The position numbers and the translations under genes are program-made. A stretch of 47,830 nucleotides of DNA from JBQTIQ01 sp052387955 (GTDB lineage Bacteria; Actinomycetota; Acidimicrobiia; Acidimicrobiales; JACDCH01): positions 1 through 47,830 of the forward strand of contig JBQTIQ010000021.1 of NCBI GenBank assembly GCA_052387955.1, written 5' to 3'. Below the pieces are notes generated by a model. That model had not been told where the DNA came from and ran no database searches. It saw nothing but the letters and a program-made list of their open reading frames with translations. Shown here one piece after another: positions 30,342 to 38,761 of this stretch (position 1 is its first letter; every line of letters starts with the position of its first letter).

Positions 30342-31748
30342 TCAGGAGGAGAGCCGGGCTGCCGCCTTCACCAGCTCGTCCATCGACTCGTGCATGGCTT
30401 CGGCCACCACCCACGGATCGGCGATCAAGTCCTGGCAGCACACCAGGCCGAAGTCGAGGTGGCCCATGTAGCTCATCACCGTGACGTTGAGGCCGATGTT
30501 CTCGTGGACCGGGCCCAGCGGGTAGTAGGCCACCAGACGGGCGCCGGCCGAGTACAGCGGGAACGGCGGCCCGACGACGTTGGAGACGATGAGGTTGAAC
30601 GGCGGCCGATGGCGGTCGGCGATGCCGGCCCAGGAGTAGAGGCGGGCCGCGCCGCCGACCAGGGCGGGCGTCGCGAACTCGGCCCAGTCCTGCCATGTCG
30701 TGGCACCGACGGTCTCGTGGTGGTCCTTCGCCTCCAACATCCCCTCGCGGACCAGTCCCAGCCGTTCGACGGGATCGGCCACGTCCGTGGCCAGCGAGCA
30801 GAACATGGGCGACACCCGGTTGCCGTGGGTCCCCTGCTGGACCTCGGTGCGTACCGACATCGGCACCATCGCCACCAGGGGCGCGCCGGGGTCCTCGCCC
30901 AGATGCTCGAGGTAGGCCCGCATCGCCCCTCCGCACACGGCGAGGATGACGTCGTTGACGGTGGCGCCGAACGCGTTCTTAACCGCCTTGGCATCGGCCA
31001 GGGACAGCGAGGTGAACGCCAACGCCCGGCGGGCGGTGACGGCGCCGTTGAAGGACGTGGCCGGTGCGCTGAACAGCCGGGGCGGGGCGTCCGCGCCGGG
31101 CTGACGATTGCGCTCGCGCAGCCGCAGGAGCGTGTCGATCGTGCGCCGGGCGGTGCGGGCCAGCGCTCGGGGTTGGCTGGCGAGGGCGGCGACGCCGGCG
31201 GCGAGCAGCTCGGCCCGGTTGGGCACGGGATCGGGCTGCCATGGCTCCGACGGCGGGGGCGTCACCTCATCGGGGGACATCTGCAGGATGGCCACCCCGA
31301 TGTCGACGCCGGCCACACCGTCGATGGCGCAATGGTGGATCTTGGCCAGGAGCGCCACGTGGCCGCCGTCGAGGCCCTCGATGACCCAGACCTCCCACAG
31401 GGGCCGGTCGCGGTCCAGGGGCTGGGACATGAGGCGCGAAGCCAGTTCAGCCAGCTGGCGGTGGTCGCCGGGGGCGGGTACGGCCACGTGGCGGAGGTGG
31501 TAGTCGAGATCGAAGTCGGGGTCCTCGATCCACACCGGGTGGTGCAGGCCGAGGGGGACGGGAACGGCTCGGCGTCGGAACGGCGGCGCCAGGTGCAGGC
31601 GTGAGCCGAAGAAGGCCCGGACCCGTTCGAAATCGAACCCGCCCGGCGCCTCCGCAGGGTCGAGTACCAACAGACCGGCCACGTGGAGGGGTGCGCTCGG
31701 CGTCTCGATCGACAAGAACGCGGCGTCGAGGCCGGTCAGGCGCTGCAT
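30342..31748 (-). CDS. Wax ester synthase/diacylglycerol acyltransferase (WS/DGAT)
   Basis: The 468-residue protein has the WS/DGAT signature: LTGLDAAFL at the N-terminus, active site HHCAIDG (catalytic His139 of His138-His139, Asp143), PLWEVWVIEGL, VNDVILAVCGGAMRAYL and the C-terminal NLIVSNVVGPPFPLYSAGARLVAYYPLGP. These enzymes make triacylglycerol or wax esters from acyl-CoA and are numerous in lipid-storing actinobacteria. Full length with no defects. Repeat copy C separates it from the upstream archease-like gene on the same strand. Confidence 0.95.
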   Translation of the reverse strand: MQRLTGLDAAFLSIETPSAPLHVAGLLVLDPAEAPGGFDFERVRAFFGSRLHLAPPFRRRAVPVPLGLHHPVWIEDPDFDLDYHLRHVAVPAPGDHRQLAELASRLMSQPLDRDRPLWEVWVIEGLDGGHVALLAKIHHCAIDGVAGVDIGVAILQMSPDEVTPPPSEPWQPDPVPNRAELLAAGVAALASQPRALARTARRTIDTLLRLRERNRQPGADAPPRLFSAPATSFNGAVTARRALAFTSLSLADAKAVKNAFGATVNDVILAVCGGAMRAYLEHLGEDPGAPLVAMVPMSVRTEVQQGTHGNRVSPMFCSLATDVADPVERLGLVREGMLEAKDHHETVGATTWQDWAEFATPALVGGAARLYSWAGIADRHRPPFNLIVSNVVGPPFPLYSAGARLVAYYPLGPVHENIGLNVTVMSYMGHLDFGLVCCQDLIADPWVVAEAMHESMDELVKAAARLSS

Positions 31749-31790
31749 GCCCGCATCATCCCAGAGGTCGTCGCCCAGGGCATGGGGGCA

Positions 31791-31916
31791 CTAGATCTGC
31801 TCGGTGCCGAGAAGGCTTGACGTTGTGACGAGTTCCGGGACCGAGCAGATGCCGACCGAGCGACCGCTAGGGAGCCGGGCGGCGATGAGGGCCGGGGGGC
31901 GCAGCCCCCCAGCTAG
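31791..31916 (-). repeat. 126-bp two-hairpin dispersed element, copy C
   Basis: On the minus strand it reads CTAGCTGGGGGGCTGCGCCC through to CCGAGCAGATCTAG, in the opposite orientation to copies A and B. CTAG is present at both ends. Its CTAG at 31913-31916 contains the TAG stop codon of the archease-like gene. Stem and loop positions match copy A apart from scattered substitutions. Confidence 0.9.
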
Positions 31917-32401
31917 CAAGGGGCGCCGATGACCCGCCCGAGCCAGCCGCCGTCGCGGTGCTCGAGCTTCGCGCAGGTCCACTCGATGCGGCCCGGAGGA
32001 TCGGTGTGGACCCGGGTGCCGCGCCCGGCGGCCAGCTCCAGGTCGACCGTCCAGCCTCCAGGCCATCCCATCGCGGCGATGGCGGTGAGCGGCACCGATC
32101 CGGCTCTCAACAGCCCGAGGCAGGCGTCGAGGAGGCCGGTCAGGACACGGGTCTCGCCGATGCGGACCGATCGGGCCGAGCCGACCACCGACGGGTGGAC
32201 GTCGGCGTACTGGGCGCCGAAGCCTTCGACGGCCCGGGCCAGGCAGGACAACCACGTCGGTCCGCTCACCTCTAACGTAAGCCCCTCGCCGGCACCCAGG
32301 AACCGGTAGCCGCTGTGCCCCTCGAAGGTCACGCCGATACACCCCCCCGAGGCGGAAGGGTAGCTGCGTTCCCCGGCTACCCCGGCCGCCTCGGGCCGCA
32401 C
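31913..32401 (-). CDS. Archease-like protein with degenerate metal motif
   Basis: The 162-residue product aligns by eye with actinobacterial archeases: GHSGYRFLGAGEGLTLEV, then PTWLSCLARAVEGF and TGLLDACLGLLRAGSVPLT, with a late IEWTCAKLEHRDGGW strand. Archease activates the RNA ligase RtcB. The hallmark HTAD turn near the N-terminus is replaced by AGEG, so the usual Asp metal ligand is missing. No rtcB is in the window. The N-terminus (up to about residue 14) is encoded by a GTTCCCCGG-type repeat, so the true start may be the GTG of VTFEGHSG. The stop lies in repeat copy C. Function may be altered or lost. Confidence 0.5.
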   Translation of the reverse strand: MRPEAAGVAGERSYPSASGGCIGVTFEGHSGYRFLGAGEGLTLEVSGPTWLSCLARAVEGFGAQYADVHPSVVGSARSVRIGETRVLTGLLDACLGLLRAGSVPLTAIAAMGWPGGWTVDLELAAGRGTRVHTDPPGRIEWTCAKLEHRDGGWLGRVIGAPC

Positions 32402-32420
32402 GGCCGCGGGCGCTGCGGTG
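32364..32420 (+). repeat. GTTCCCCGG-type repeat, copy at the archease-like 5' end
   Basis: GCTGCGTTCCCCGGCTACCC followed by CGGCCGCC resembles the two tandem copies at 39361-39490. It covers the first residues of the archease-like frame. Confidence 0.5.
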
Positions 32421-32510
32421 CTCGTATCGGCCGACGGCCCTTCCCCCCGGTGGGGGCGGAGCCGGCCACGTCAGCGTCCGAGCCGCCATCGAGACTGCGA
32501 TGAGCCCGTG

Positions 32511-33281
32511 TCAGAGATCGTCGATGAGCTTGAACGCCTCGCCGTAGGTGAACCCGGTGCCGGTGGCGGCAACGGCGAGCCGGTCGAGGACCTTGGCCCG
32601 GAACCGGTCCCGTTGGGCGTCCTCGTCGGGTGAGCCGACCTCGACGTGCATGGTCGAGCGCAGCTGGCTCTGGTGACGGTAGAGGGCGGCGAGCTTGTGC
32701 TCGGCGAAGCCGGTGACGTCCTCGACGTGGTCGGCCTCGTCGGCTTCGAACAGCAACAGGGCTGACGGACGCCACGGGCCGAGGCCCTGGTCGGGGAAGA
32801 AGTGCGGGTCGCGGGCGGCCACGATGCCTTCGACCGCGAGGTGGCCGGCGTGACGGTGGTCGGGGTGGAGCCGGTAACGGCGCCAGGGGTCGTGGCCCAG
32901 GACGACCTCGGGTTCGAGCGTGCGGATCACCCGGGCGGCGGCGGCCCGCTCGTCGAGGCCCGAGCCGAGCTCGCCGTCGGTGTAGCCGAGGAAGACCACT
33001 TCGCCGGTGGCGCCGAGGGCGGCGGCCGCCGCCCGCTGCTCGTCCTGGCGCAGCGCGACGAGGGCGCCGATGTCGTCACCGGGGTCCCACGAGCCCTTGG
33101 AGCCGTCGGTGCAGACCAGGTGGTGAACGATCGTGCCGCCCGCGGCCCACTTGGCCAGGGTGGCGCCGGCGCCGAACTCGATGTCGTCGGGGTGCGCCCC
33201 GATGGCGAGGGCGCTCCGAGGCGGCGCTAGGCCAGAGAGCGACTGCACGGGCGCGTCGTTCACGAGCGCCGCCGACCCCAA
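32511..33281 (-). CDS. LmbE/PIG-L-family zinc deacetylase
   Basis: The 256-residue protein carries the family zinc site: AHPDD (His30, Asp32, Asp33) and HPDH (His139, Asp141, His142), with the spacer strands HHLVCTDGSKGSW and LGYTDGELG. This family includes the mycothiol enzymes MshB and Mca, as well as other N-acetyl-sugar deacetylases, so a mycothiol or glycolipid role fits an actinobacterium. The start is probably TTG 33281 or one of the in-frame GTG codons within the next 12 residues. It follows CofC by 25 bp, and a repeat overlaps this junction. Confidence 0.88.
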   Translation of the reverse strand: MGSAALVNDAPVQSLSGLAPPRSALAIGAHPDDIEFGAGATLAKWAAGGTIVHHLVCTDGSKGSWDPGDDIGALVALRQDEQRAAAAALGATGEVVFLGYTDGELGSGLDERAAAARVIRTLEPEVVLGHDPWRRYRLHPDHRHAGHLAVEGIVAARDPHFFPDQGLGPWRPSALLLFEADEADHVEDVTGFAEHKLAALYRHQSQLRSTMHVEVGSPDEDAQRDRFRAKVLDRLAVAATGTGFTYGEAFKLIDDL

Positions 33282-33336
33282 CGTGGCCGCGCCAGCCCAG
33301 ACGTGGTCACGAGCGGCCTGCGTGGCCGGGGAACGC
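33282..33336 (-). repeat. GTTCCCCGG-type repeat at the CofC/LmbE junction
   Basis: On the minus strand GCGTTCCCCGGCCACGCAGG matches the tandem copy in the MFS gene at 19 of 20 positions, then continues with about 70% similarity. It encodes the last residues of CofC and its stop codon, and ends at the LmbE start. Confidence 0.6.
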
Positions 33337-33915
33337 CGGGAAGATGCCGTAGCGATCGAGCTCGTCGAGATCCGCGGGCAGGTCGACGTCCCAGCCGAGG
33401 CGGGGGTCGCGAAGGACCCGGTAGGGCAGGGCGAGCCTGTCGCAGACCTGACGGTGGCGGGCGAAGGAGCCGGGACCGTAGGCGAAGGTGAAGCCGGCGC
33501 CGGTGGGTACGCAGGCGACGTTGGTCCCGTCGTCGCGCCGGTCGGGGACGAGGGTGACGCCGGGGTAGCCGGCGATACGGGCGAGGCCGGTGGCCCGGGG
33601 AAGGTCGGCGTGGGCCACTATCACCTCGGTGGCACCGGCGCCGGCCAGCTGGGCGACGCCGGCGTTCACCGCGTTGTTCAGGCCCACCCCGGGCTGGAAC
33701 ACCACCGAAGCACCGAGCGACCGAGCCCACCGCGCGACCTCGTCGTCGTCGCACACCACCGTGACCGGGAGGGGCCGTGCGGCGGCGAGCACCCGGGCGC
33801 CCATGACGCGCACCAGCTCGGCACGGGCGTGGGGCGTGATGGCCGGCGCCAGGCGCACCTTGGCGGCCGAGAACGACTTCACCGGTACCAACACCTGGGT
33901 CGACGCTCCGGGCAT
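33307..33915 (-). CDS. cofC: 2-phospho-L-lactate / phosphoenolpyruvate guanylyltransferase (F420 biosynthesis)
   Basis: The 202-residue nucleotidyltransferase has CofC/FbiD motifs: VPVKSFSAAKVRLAP at the N-terminus, VVCDDDEVARWA, GLNNAVNAG, IVAHADLP and LVPDRRDDGTN. It activates phospholactate or phosphoenolpyruvate with GTP in the synthesis of coenzyme F420. It starts at ATG 33915, 9 nt after TACGCT, and is divergent from gpsA. The final residues AFPGHAGRS come from a repeat sequence; the catalytic core is unaffected. Confidence 0.92.
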   Translation of the reverse strand: MPGASTQVLVPVKSFSAAKVRLAPAITPHARAELVRVMGARVLAAARPLPVTVVCDDDEVARWARSLGASVVFQPGVGLNNAVNAGVAQLAGAGATEVIVAHADLPRATGLARIAGYPGVTLVPDRRDDGTNVACVPTGAGFTFAYGPGSFARHRQVCDRLALPYRVLRDPRLGWDVDLPADLDELDRYGIFPAFPGHAGRS

Positions 33916-33924
33916 GAGGGCGCC

Positions 33925-33930
33925 AGCGTA
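33925..33930 (-). promoter_or_regulatory. Leaderless -10 box of cofC
   Basis: TACGCT lies 9 nt before ATG 33915. Confidence 0.45.
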
Positions 33931-34021
33931 CCGGTGCCCCCCTCGGAGGCGACCGCGTCGTGGCAGGTCAGGACCTACGAAGGTCCGGCGCCGGGCCAGG
34001 GCCCGGCGGCTACCGGTTGTC

Positions 34022-34027
34022 TATCCT
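34022..34027 (+). promoter_or_regulatory. Leaderless -10 box of gpsA
   Basis: TATCCT lies 7 nt before ATG 34035. Confidence 0.5.
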
Positions 34028-34034
34028 CCCTCCC

Positions 34035-35036
34035 ATGCCGATCCGGGTCGCGGTCGTCGGCGCCGGGAGCTGGGGCACCACCGTTGCCCACCTGGCCGCC
34101 CACAACACCCCCACCGTGCTGTGGGCGCGCCACGCCGGCCTGGCCCGTCAGATCGACCGTGACCATGTCAACGGGACCTACCTGCCCGGCTTCGACCTGC
34201 ACCCCCGACTGCGGGCCACGCCGGTGCTCGACGAGGCCGTGGGCGGCGCCGACGTGCTGGTGATGGGCGTGCCCTCCCACGGCTTCCGGGAGACGCTCGA
34301 AGCGGTGGCCCCGCTGGTACGGCCGTGGGTACCGGTGGTCAGCCTCACCAAGGGGCTCGAGCAGGGCACCAGGCTGCGGATGAGCCAGGTCGTGCACGAA
34401 CTGCTCCCCGGGCACCCCGTCGGCGTGCTCACCGGGCCGAACCTGGCCAAGGAAGTCCTCGCCGGCTACGCCGCCGCGGCGGTGGTGGCCATGGCCGACG
34501 AGTTCATCAGCTCCGAGCTCCAGCGGATCTTCGCCTCGGGGGCCTTTCGGGTCTACGTCAACCGTGACGTGGTCGGCTCGGAGCTCGGCGGGGTGGTCAA
34601 GAACGTCATCGCCATCGCCGCCGGCATGGCCGACGGGGCCGGGGCCGGCGACAACACCCGGGCCGCGGTCATCACCCGGGGCCTGGCCGAGATGACCCGT
34701 CTCGGGGTGGCCATGGGCGGCGAACCGATGACCTTCGCCGGCCTCGCCGGCATGGGCGACCTCGTTGCCACCTGCATCAGCCCCCAGAGCCGGAACCGCT
34801 ATGTCGGCGAGCAGCTCGGCAAGGGCCGGTCCCTCCCCGACATCTGCGCCGAGATGAACCAGGTCGCCGAAGGGGTCAAGAGCTGCCTGGTCGTGCAGGA
34901 GCTGGCCGACGACCGGGGAGTCGACACGCCGATCGTCGACGAGGTGGTCAGCGTGGTGCACGGCGGGCGCACCGCGGTCGACGCCTACCGGGGCCTCCTG
35001 CGCCAGAAGCCGACGCTCGAGCACCACCCCGGATGA
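34035..35036 (+). CDS. gpsA: Glycerol-3-phosphate dehydrogenase [NAD(P)+]
   Basis: The 333-residue enzyme has the Rossmann motif VAVVGAGSWGTTVA, then LTKGLEQGT, LTGPNLAKEV, GGVVKNVIAIAAGMADG with the catalytic lysine and TFAGLAGMGDLVATC. It reduces dihydroxyacetone phosphate to glycerol-3-phosphate, the backbone for phospholipids and for the triacylglycerol made by enzymes such as the nearby WS/DGAT. The start is ATG 34035 after a TATCCT box; the upstream open 25 codons are not similar to anything. It leads a plus-strand run with the glycosidase and cyclase genes. Confidence 0.96.
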   Translation: MPIRVAVVGAGSWGTTVAHLAAHNTPTVLWARHAGLARQIDRDHVNGTYLPGFDLHPRLRATPVLDEAVGGADVLVMGVPSHGFRETLEAVAPLVRPWVPVVSLTKGLEQGTRLRMSQVVHELLPGHPVGVLTGPNLAKEVLAGYAAAAVVAMADEFISSELQRIFASGAFRVYVNRDVVGSELGGVVKNVIAIAAGMADGAGAGDNTRAAVITRGLAEMTRLGVAMGGEPMTFAGLAGMGDLVATCISPQSRNRYVGEQLGKGRSLPDICAEMNQVAEGVKSCLVVQELADDRGVDTPIVDEVVSVVHGGRTAVDAYRGLLRQKPTLEHHPG

Positions 35037-35067
35037 AGGCGTCGCCGCCCCCGCGGCCCCGGCCGCG

Positions 35068-37494
35068 ATGAGCCGCCGCCTCCGGACCTGGGCGGTGCGG
35101 CGGGCACTGGGCCGCGTCGGCGTCGAGCCGGCCACCGTGCGCCACCTCACGACGTTCCAGCGCCTCGGGGCGACGTTCGAGGTGCAGTCGCCCGGCGCGT
35201 GGCTGCCCATCGGAGCCCGCATCGCCCTGCGGGCCCTGCGCAGCCGGTCGGCCCTGCACCTGTGCGACGGCTGGGTGCTGCCCCACTGGCTCGACCGCCA
35301 GAGCGACCCGACGTCGCCGGCTTTCGTGCCCCGTGGCCACCTGCCCTTCCTCACCAACCTGACCGCCCGCAACTGGACGATGGTCGGCAACCTGGCCTCG
35401 CCCTGGGAGGCGGTGGTCGACCCTCGGGGACTGGTGTGCCCGTGGGACGACGCCTGGTCGCTCGACTGGTGGGTCGGCGCCGAGGACCGGTGGCACATCC
35501 CGTCCCGGGAAGTCCCGGCGCGAATGCGCCAACGTCTCGTCGGCGCCAGCCCGGTGGTCGAGACCGCCATGCGCATCCCCGGCGGCGAGGCCGTGCACCG
35601 TACCTACGCTGTCGCCGGGACAACCGAGCTCACGATCGTGGAAGTCGAGAACCGCTCGCCGGTCCCGGTGGCGTTGGCGTTGGCAGTACGGCCCTACAAC
35701 GTCGAGGGCTTCGCCGTGGTCACCGACATCGGCCTCGGCCCGGGCCACACCGTCACCGTCGACGGCCAACCGGCGCTGTTGCTGCCCCGGGCGCCGGCCG
35801 GCGTGGCGATGTCGACGTTGGGCGGGGGCGACGTCGCCGCCATGGTGACGGCAGCGAAGACCGCGGCCCGGCTGGGCGACGAGGTGCACGACGACGCCGG
35901 TATGGCCACCGCCGCCTTCGTGTACCCCCTGCCCCACGGGGCCACCCTGCGGGTGGCGGTGCCGGCGCCGCCGGCCGCGCCCCGGCTCGGGCGCCGAGGC
36001 CCGGCGTCGACGGCGACCGCACCCCGCCTGCCGGCGACGGTGCCCTCAGCCGAGGCCGTGGCCCGGGGGTGGGCAGCCCAGACCCGGCACGGCTTGCGCC
36101 TGGCGCTGCCCGACGACCGGTTGCAGGAGGCGGTCGACGCCAACCTCCGGTTCCTGCTGTTGCTCCACAACGGGCCCGACATCACCGCCGGGCCGGCCAC
36201 GTACCACCGGTTCTACTTTCGCGACGCCGCTTTCATGCTGGCTGCTCTGGGCCGCTACGGCCGTCACGACGAGGTGGCCGAGGTGCTGGCCGGCTTCTCC
36301 GACCGCCAGCAGGGCGACGGCTACTTCCTGAGCCAGGGCAAGGAATGGGACGCCAACGGCTGCGCCCTGTGGGCGATCGCCGACCATTGGCGGCTCACCG
36401 GCGACACCGCGGTGCTGCAGCCTCTGGCCGAGACCATCGCCCGGGCGGCGCGCTGGATCGACCGCGCCCGCCGGGACCGTCCCGGCCGGCGGGCGGGCCG
36501 CGGCGAGGGCCGCGACCCGTCCCGGGCGGGGCTGTTGCCGCCGGGGCTGTCGGCCGAGCACCTCGGCCCCTACGACCAGTACTACTGGGACGACTGGTGG
36601 GGCGTCGCCGGCCTGCGCGCCGCGGCCGATCTCCTGGACGCTGTCGACCAGTCCTCGGCGGCCCGCGACGCGGCCACCGCGGCGGGCGCGCTGTACTCGG
36701 CGGTGCGGGCCTCGCTCGCCGTCGTGCAGGCCCGACTGGGCACGGCGGCGTTGCCGGCCGGGCCCGGGCGCCGTCTCGACGCCGCCATGATCTCCTCACT
36801 GGTGGCGTGCGAGCCGCTCGGCCTGCTCGGCCCCGACGACCCCGCCGTGCGCGCCACCCTCGACATCCTGCGCGACCGGCACTGCCAGGGCGCGGCCTTC
36901 TTCCAACCCATCAGCCACAGCGGGCTCGGGACGTACCTGACCATGCACCTGGCCCAGGTCGAGTTGGCCGGCGGCGACCGTCGCTGCCTCGACCGGCTCG
37001 ACTGGCTCCTCGACGCCGCCACCCCGACGTGGTCCTGGCCCGAGGCGGTCCATCCCGTTCTCGGCACCGGGTGCATGGGCGACGGCCACCACGGCTGGGC
37101 CGCCGCGGCCTTCCTGTCCTTCGTCCGCGACCTGCTGGTGCGCGAGCAAGCCGGGCCCGACGCCGGCCTGGCGCTGTGCCCGATGCTGCCGGCGGCGTGG
37201 TTGGGCTGCGACCTCGCCGTCCACGACGCCCCGACCCGGCACGGCCGACTGTCGTTCGCGCTGCGCTGGCACGGTGCCCGGCCCGCCCTGCTGTGGGAGC
37301 TCGAGCCCGGCCCCGGCGCCGGCGGGCCGGTGCGGTTGTGCGCCCCCGGGCTCGACCCTTCGTGGTCCTCGACCGAGCCCCGCGGCGAGGCCCTGCTCGG
37401 TGCGGTGGAGCCTGCCGGCGGGCTGCCCAAGGTGTACGGGACCGTGCCGCCCCCGGGGGCCGCGGCCGGTGACGTGGGCGGCAGCTACCGGTGA
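35068..37494 (+). CDS. Six-hairpin (alpha/alpha barrel) glycosidase-like protein
   Basis: The 808-residue protein has a beta-rich N-terminal region (about 1-330) and an alpha/alpha-toroid C-terminal region. Conserved segments are TYHRFYFRDAAFMLAALGRYGR, GKEWDANGCALWAIADHWRLTGD, YDQYYWDDWWGVAGLRAAADLL and GTGCMGDGHHGWAAAAFLSFVRD, a pattern seen in GH15/GH63/GH94-like enzymes. Trp, Asp and Glu residues in these segments are likely sugar contacts and catalysts, but I cannot name the family. No signal peptide is evident, suggesting a cytoplasmic role in glucan or glycolipid metabolism. Its stop overlaps the cyclase start (GTGA). Confidence 0.75.
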   Translation: MSRRLRTWAVRRALGRVGVEPATVRHLTTFQRLGATFEVQSPGAWLPIGARIALRALRSRSALHLCDGWVLPHWLDRQSDPTSPAFVPRGHLPFLTNLTARNWTMVGNLASPWEAVVDPRGLVCPWDDAWSLDWWVGAEDRWHIPSREVPARMRQRLVGASPVVETAMRIPGGEAVHRTYAVAGTTELTIVEVENRSPVPVALALAVRPYNVEGFAVVTDIGLGPGHTVTVDGQPALLLPRAPAGVAMSTLGGGDVAAMVTAAKTAARLGDEVHDDAGMATAAFVYPLPHGATLRVAVPAPPAAPRLGRRGPASTATAPRLPATVPSAEAVARGWAAQTRHGLRLALPDDRLQEAVDANLRFLLLLHNGPDITAGPATYHRFYFRDAAFMLAALGRYGRHDEVAEVLAGFSDRQQGDGYFLSQGKEWDANGCALWAIADHWRLTGDTAVLQPLAETIARAARWIDRARRDRPGRRAGRGEGRDPSRAGLLPPGLSAEHLGPYDQYYWDDWWGVAGLRAAADLLDAVDQSSAARDAATAAGALYSAVRASLAVVQARLGTAALPAGPGRRLDAAMISSLVACEPLGLLGPDDPAVRATLDILRDRHCQGAAFFQPISHSGLGTYLTMHLAQVELAGGDRRCLDRLDWLLDAATPTWSWPEAVHPVLGTGCMGDGHHGWAAAAFLSFVRDLLVREQAGPDAGLALCPMLPAAWLGCDLAVHDAPTRHGRLSFALRWHGARPALLWELEPGPGAGGPVRLCAPGLDPSWSSTEPRGEALLGAVEPAGGLPKVYGTVPPPGAAAGDVGGSYR

Positions 37495-38645
37495 GCACGC
37501 CGGGCGGCGGCGACGGCCGGGCGGTGCCGGCGCGCCCCGGGCGCGCCCCGCTCACCCCGTTGGGCGTCGAGGGCCCCGTGGCCCTGCGAGCGCTGGTCGA
37601 GCATCTCGGTGCGCCGGCGGACGAGATCGACCGGGCCGAGGCCGACGGTTCGCTCGGGTTGCTGGCCGTCGACCTACTGGTGTTCCCCTACCCCGGTCGC
37701 TACACCCAGGACGAGCTGTTGCAGCTGAGCGGCGTGAGCACCGACGCACCCCGGTTCTGGCGGGCATTGGGCTTCCCCGACCCCGACCCCGACGACCGGG
37801 TGTTCACCGACGCCGACGTCGAGTTGGTGCGCCATGTCGACCGCCTCCTCGAGCTGCGCCTGGTCCACATCGACGTGGCCCTGCAGATGACCCGGGTGAT
37901 CGGCTCGGCAATGGCCCGCATCGCCTCGGCCCAGGTCGACGCCCTCACCGACGAGCTCGGCCCCCACGCCTTCGGCCCCCCCGCCGACGGCACGGTGGAG
38001 ATGGCCGAGCCGGCGCTACTGCGGGCGGGGATGTTGCTGCCGACCATGCCCAAGGTGCTCGAGTACGCCTGGCGGCGCCACCTGCTCGCCGCCGCCCGCC
38101 GCCGGCTCGTCCCCCAGGCCGGCCCCGCCGGCGACGTCGGCCTCGTCGTCGGGTTCGCCGACATGGTCGGTTTCACCGCCATCAGCCAGGAGCTCGACGA
38201 GCGCCAGTTGGCGGCGGTGGTGGGCCAGTTCGAACAGACCGCCTACGACGTCGTGGGCGGCGCCGGTGGCCGGGTGATCAAGACCATCGGCGACTCGGTG
38301 ATGTTCGCCGCCGCCGGCCCCGCCGCCGGCGTGCGCACCGCTCTGGCACTGGCCGAGGCCTACCACGCCGACGACGCCACCCCCGACGTGCGGGTCGGCC
38401 TCGCTCACGGCTGGGTGGTCCAGCGCGAAGGCGACCTCTTCGGCCCCACCGTCAACCTGGCCAGCCGCCTGATGTCGGTGGCCCAGCCGGGGACCGTGGT
38501 GGTACCGGCCGATCTCCGCAAGGCCCTCGCCGGCGCCGACGATCTCGATTTCCGGGAGATCAGCGCTCGCAACCTGAAGCACATCGGGCGCACCGAGCTC
38601 TTCGTCGTCCGTCGGGCCGGCACCGGCCGCCCCCGGGCCGGCTGA
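37491..38645 (+). CDS. Class III adenylyl cyclase with N-terminal regulatory domain
   Basis: The 384-residue protein has an N-terminal helical module (about 30-200) including FWRALGFPDPDPDDRVFTDADVEL, typical of the adenylate-cyclase regulatory domain of Rv1264-like holoenzymes. The C-terminal cyclase domain is complete: metal Asp224 (FADMVGFT) and Asp268 (KTIGDS), adenine-selecting Lys264 and Asp315 (GDLFG), and transition-state residues Asn322 and Arg326 (TVNLASR). It should therefore make cAMP as a homodimer. Rv1264 is regulated by pH; the same here is only inference. It overlaps the glycosidase gene by 4 nt. Confidence 0.92.
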   Translation: MSTPGGGDGRAVPARPGRAPLTPLGVEGPVALRALVEHLGAPADEIDRAEADGSLGLLAVDLLVFPYPGRYTQDELLQLSGVSTDAPRFWRALGFPDPDPDDRVFTDADVELVRHVDRLLELRLVHIDVALQMTRVIGSAMARIASAQVDALTDELGPHAFGPPADGTVEMAEPALLRAGMLLPTMPKVLEYAWRRHLLAAARRRLVPQAGPAGDVGLVVGFADMVGFTAISQELDERQLAAVVGQFEQTAYDVVGGAGGRVIKTIGDSVMFAAAGPAAGVRTALALAEAYHADDATPDVRVGLAHGWVVQREGDLFGPTVNLASRLMSVAQPGTVVVPADLRKALAGADDLDFREISARNLKHIGRTELFVVRRAGTGRPRAG

Positions 38646-38761
38646 GGGCGGCCGACCCGCCAGGGACCGGCCCACCAGCCACGCCGGGCGGGCCGGTCAA
38701 CCGGGCGTGCTGGGCCGCCCGCGGCTGCTCGCCCGGAGCCCGCACATCGGCGCGCCGGCAG

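Noticed and set aside
31791..32489. Frame running through repeat copy C
   Set aside because: It is a shadow frame reading through the element and antisense or out-of-frame sequence of the archease-like gene.
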